From assembly GCF_947507565.1 (NCBI RefSeq), contig NC_089189.1, forward strand, positions 186,001-250,000: a stretch of DNA of 64,000 nucleotides. The letters run 5' to 3'. The notes beneath the pieces were generated by a model. The model saw only the letters and a program-made list of their open reading frames with translations. It made no database searches and was not told where the DNA came from. This document shows, in pieces, positions 61,601 through 64,000 of this stretch. The translations under genes and the position numbers were made by a program. The stretch's first letter is position 1; each line of letters starts with the position of its first letter. Origin of the DNA: Oscarella lobularis. Its lineage: Eukaryota; Porifera; Homoscleromorpha; Homosclerophorida; Oscarellidae.

Positions 61601-64000
61601 AGCCTAAATATTAAATTGAGGGCATAATCTTTAGTTCTCAGGGTCTAAATCATAAATTGAGGGCCTAATCTTTATTTCTCAAGGCCTAAATAATAAATTG
61701 AGCGACAAAACTCTGATTTTTAGGGCCTAAATATTAAATTGAGGGCCTAATCTTTATTCTTCAAAGCCTAAATATTAAATTGAGAGACAAAGCTTTATTT
61801 CCCAGGGTCTAAATAATAAACTGAGGGCCTAATCTTTATTTCTCAAGGCTTAAATAATAGATTGAGGGACAAATCTTTGATTTTTAGGGCCTTAATATTA
61901 AATTGAGGGCCTAATCTTTATTTATCAGGGACTAAATATTAAATTGAGGGCCTAATCTTTATTTCTCAGAGACGAAATATTAAATTGAGGGCTTAATCTT
62001 TAGTTCTCAGGGTCTAAATAATGAACTGAGGGCCTAATCTTTATTTCTCAAGGCTTAAATAATAGATTGAGGGACAAATCTTTGATTTTTAGGGCCTTAA
62101 TATTAAATTGAGGGCCTAATCTTTATTTATCAGGGACTAAATATTAAATTGAGGGCCTAATCTTTATTTCTCAGAGACGAAATATTAAATTGAGGGCTTA
62201 ATCTTTAGTTCTCAGGGTCTAAATAATGAACTGAGGGCCTAATCTTTATTTCTCAAGGCCTAAATAATAAATTGGGGCTTAATCTTTATTTCTCAAGGCC
62301 TAAACAAAAAATTGAGGGCCTAATCTTTGATTCTTAGGGCCTAAATATTAAATTGAGGGACTAATCTTTAGTTCCCAGGGTCTAAATAATAAACGGAGGG
62401 CATAATTTTTATTTTTTAAAGCCTAAATCATAAATTGAGGGCCTAATTTTTATTTCTCAGCGTCTAAATAATAAATTGAGGGCCTAAACTTTGATTCTCA
62501 GAACCTAAATATTAAATTGAGAGCCTAATCTTTATTTCTCAAAGCCTAAACAAAAATTGAGGGCCTAATCTTTGATTCTTAGGGCCTAAATATTAAATTG
62601 AGGGCCTAATCTTTAGTTCCCAGAGTCTAAATAATAAACTGAGGGCCTAATCTTTATTTCTCAGAGTCTAAATAATAAATTGTGGGCCTAAACTTTGATT
62701 CTTAGAGCCTAAATATTAAATTGAGGGCCTAATCTTTATTTATCAGGGCCTAAATATTAAATTGAGGGCCTAATCTTTATTTCTCAAGGCCTAAATAATA
62801 AATTGAGCAACAAAACTCTGATTTTTAGGACCTAAATATTAAATTGAGGGCCTAATCTTTATTCTTCAAAGCCTAAATATTAAATCGAGAGACAAAGCTT
62901 TATTTCCCAGGGTCTAAATAATAAACTGAGGGCCTAATCTTTATTTCTCAAGGCCTAAATAAAAAATTGAAGGCAAAATCATTGATTTTTAGAACCTAAA
63001 TATCAAATTGAGGGCCTAATCTTTATTTCTCAGGGTTTAAATCATAAATTGAGGGCCTAATCTTTATTTCTCAGGTTGTAAATAATAAATTGAGGGCCTA
63101 AACTTTGATTCTTAGAGCCTAAATATTAAATTGAGGACCTAATCTTTATTTATCAAGGCCTAAATATTAAATTGAGGGCCTAATCTTTATTTCTCAGCGT
63201 CTAAATAATATATGGAGGACAAAATCTTTGATTTTTAGGGCCTAAATATTAAATTGAGGGCCTAATCTTTATTTTTCAGAGACTAAATATTAAATTGAGG
63301 GCCTAATCTTTAGTTCTCAGGGTTTAAATAATGAACTGAGGGCCTAATCTTTATTTCTCAAGGCCTAAATAATAAATTGGGGCTTAATCTTTATTTCTCA
63401 AGGCCTAAACAAAAAATTGAGGGCCTAATCTTTTGATTCTTAGGGCCTAAATATTAAATTGAGGGCCTAATCTTTAGTTCACAGGGTCTAAATAATAAAC
63501 TGAGGGCCTAATCTTTATTTTTTAAAGCCTAAATCATAAATTGAGGGCCTAATTTTTATTTCTCAGCGTCTAAATAATAAATTGAGGACCTAAACTTTGA
63601 TTCTCAGAGCCTAAATATTAAATTGATGGCCTAATCTTTATTTCTCAAGGCCTAAATAATAAATTGAGCGACAAATCTCTGATTTTTAGGGCCTAAATAT
63701 TAAATTGAGGGCCTAATCTTTATTCCTCAAAGCCTAAATATTAAATTGAGGGACAAAGCTTTATTTCCCAGGGTCTAAATAATAAACTGAGGGCCTAATC
63801 TTTATTTCTCAGGGTCTAAATAATAAATTGTGGGCCTAAACATTGATTCTTAGAGCCTAAATATTAAATTGAGGGCCTAATCTTTATTTATCAGGGCCTA
63901 AATATTAAATTGAGGGCCTAATCTTTATTTCTCAAGGCCTAAATAATAAATTGAGCGACAAAACTCTGATTTTTAGGGCCTAAATATTAAATTGAGGGCC
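58700..64000. repeat. 41-bp satellite array with higher-order repeats, runs off the window
   Basis: About 129 units of 41 bases follow the pattern TTGAGGGCCTAATCTTTATT, TCTCAGGGCCTAAATATTAAA. Variant units recur in fixed order: AAATCTTTGATTTTTAG, AAAGCTTTATTTCCCAG and CTAAACTTTGATTCTCAG types. Higher-order copying is visible. A 205-base block (five units) at 61,851 is repeated directly at 62,056. A block of about 240 bases near 60,100 recurs near 63,620. On the minus strand most units carry AATAAA. The last visible POC5 exon ends about 20 bases before the array, so the array probably lies in a POC5 intron, unless the gene is cut here. Confidence 0.95.

Noticed and set aside
58700-64000. CRISPR-like array
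   Set aside because: The units are contiguous 41-base repeats without unique spacers, in an animal genome with introns.

Overview
The window looks like nuclear DNA of an early-branching animal with very compact introns (mostly 40-60 bp, GT-AG, A/T-rich). Animal gene families support this: an E-protein bHLH, MESD, POC5, SIN3 with PAH domains, NAXE, an IRP1-type aconitase, and a secreted TSP1/LDLa/VWC/EGF/VWA protein. A homoscleromorph-like sponge would fit the style, but species is an inference only.

Left part (1-37,908): a head-to-tail array of ten genes (called KK1-KK10 here), all on the + strand. Each has the same ten-exon layout: about six Kelch motifs, a short linker and a TKL-like protein kinase domain. 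All carry HYD in place of the usual HRD catalytic-loop motif (non-RD kinases). Between copies the DNA is nearly identical, introns included, except for short clusters of codons. These fall at the two places in each Kelch repeat that line the ligand face of Kelch propellers in other proteins: just after the double glycine, and just before the conserved H/G of the next strand. Five genes end in CCIS, a predicted CaaX prenylation signal. The others end differently. There is no signal peptide or membrane span, so I read the array as a candidate family of intracellular recognition kinases, some membrane-tethered.

Mixed into the array are copies of a second cassette. It has the promoter and first exons of an iron-regulatory-protein/aconitase gene joined to the last exons of an E-protein (TCF3/4/12, daughterless) gene. 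Three copies are fairly complete, one lacks the aconitase part, and two are badly decayed. The reading frames do not match across the junction. The full aconitase-like gene that supplied the 5' part lies at the right edge of the array (38,072-41,685). It lacks the CxxC segment that holds the iron-sulphur cluster.

Right part (42,174-64,000): ordinary single-copy genes. On + is a secreted 20-EGF protein with TSP1 and VWA domains. On - are NAXE, SIN3, MESD and the 3' half of POC5. An unassigned stretch (48,849-51,277) holds a 58-bp minisatellite and a ~298-bp tandem repeat. Upstream of the visible POC5 exons, the last 5.3 kb is a 41-bp satellite with higher-order repeats, which runs off the window.
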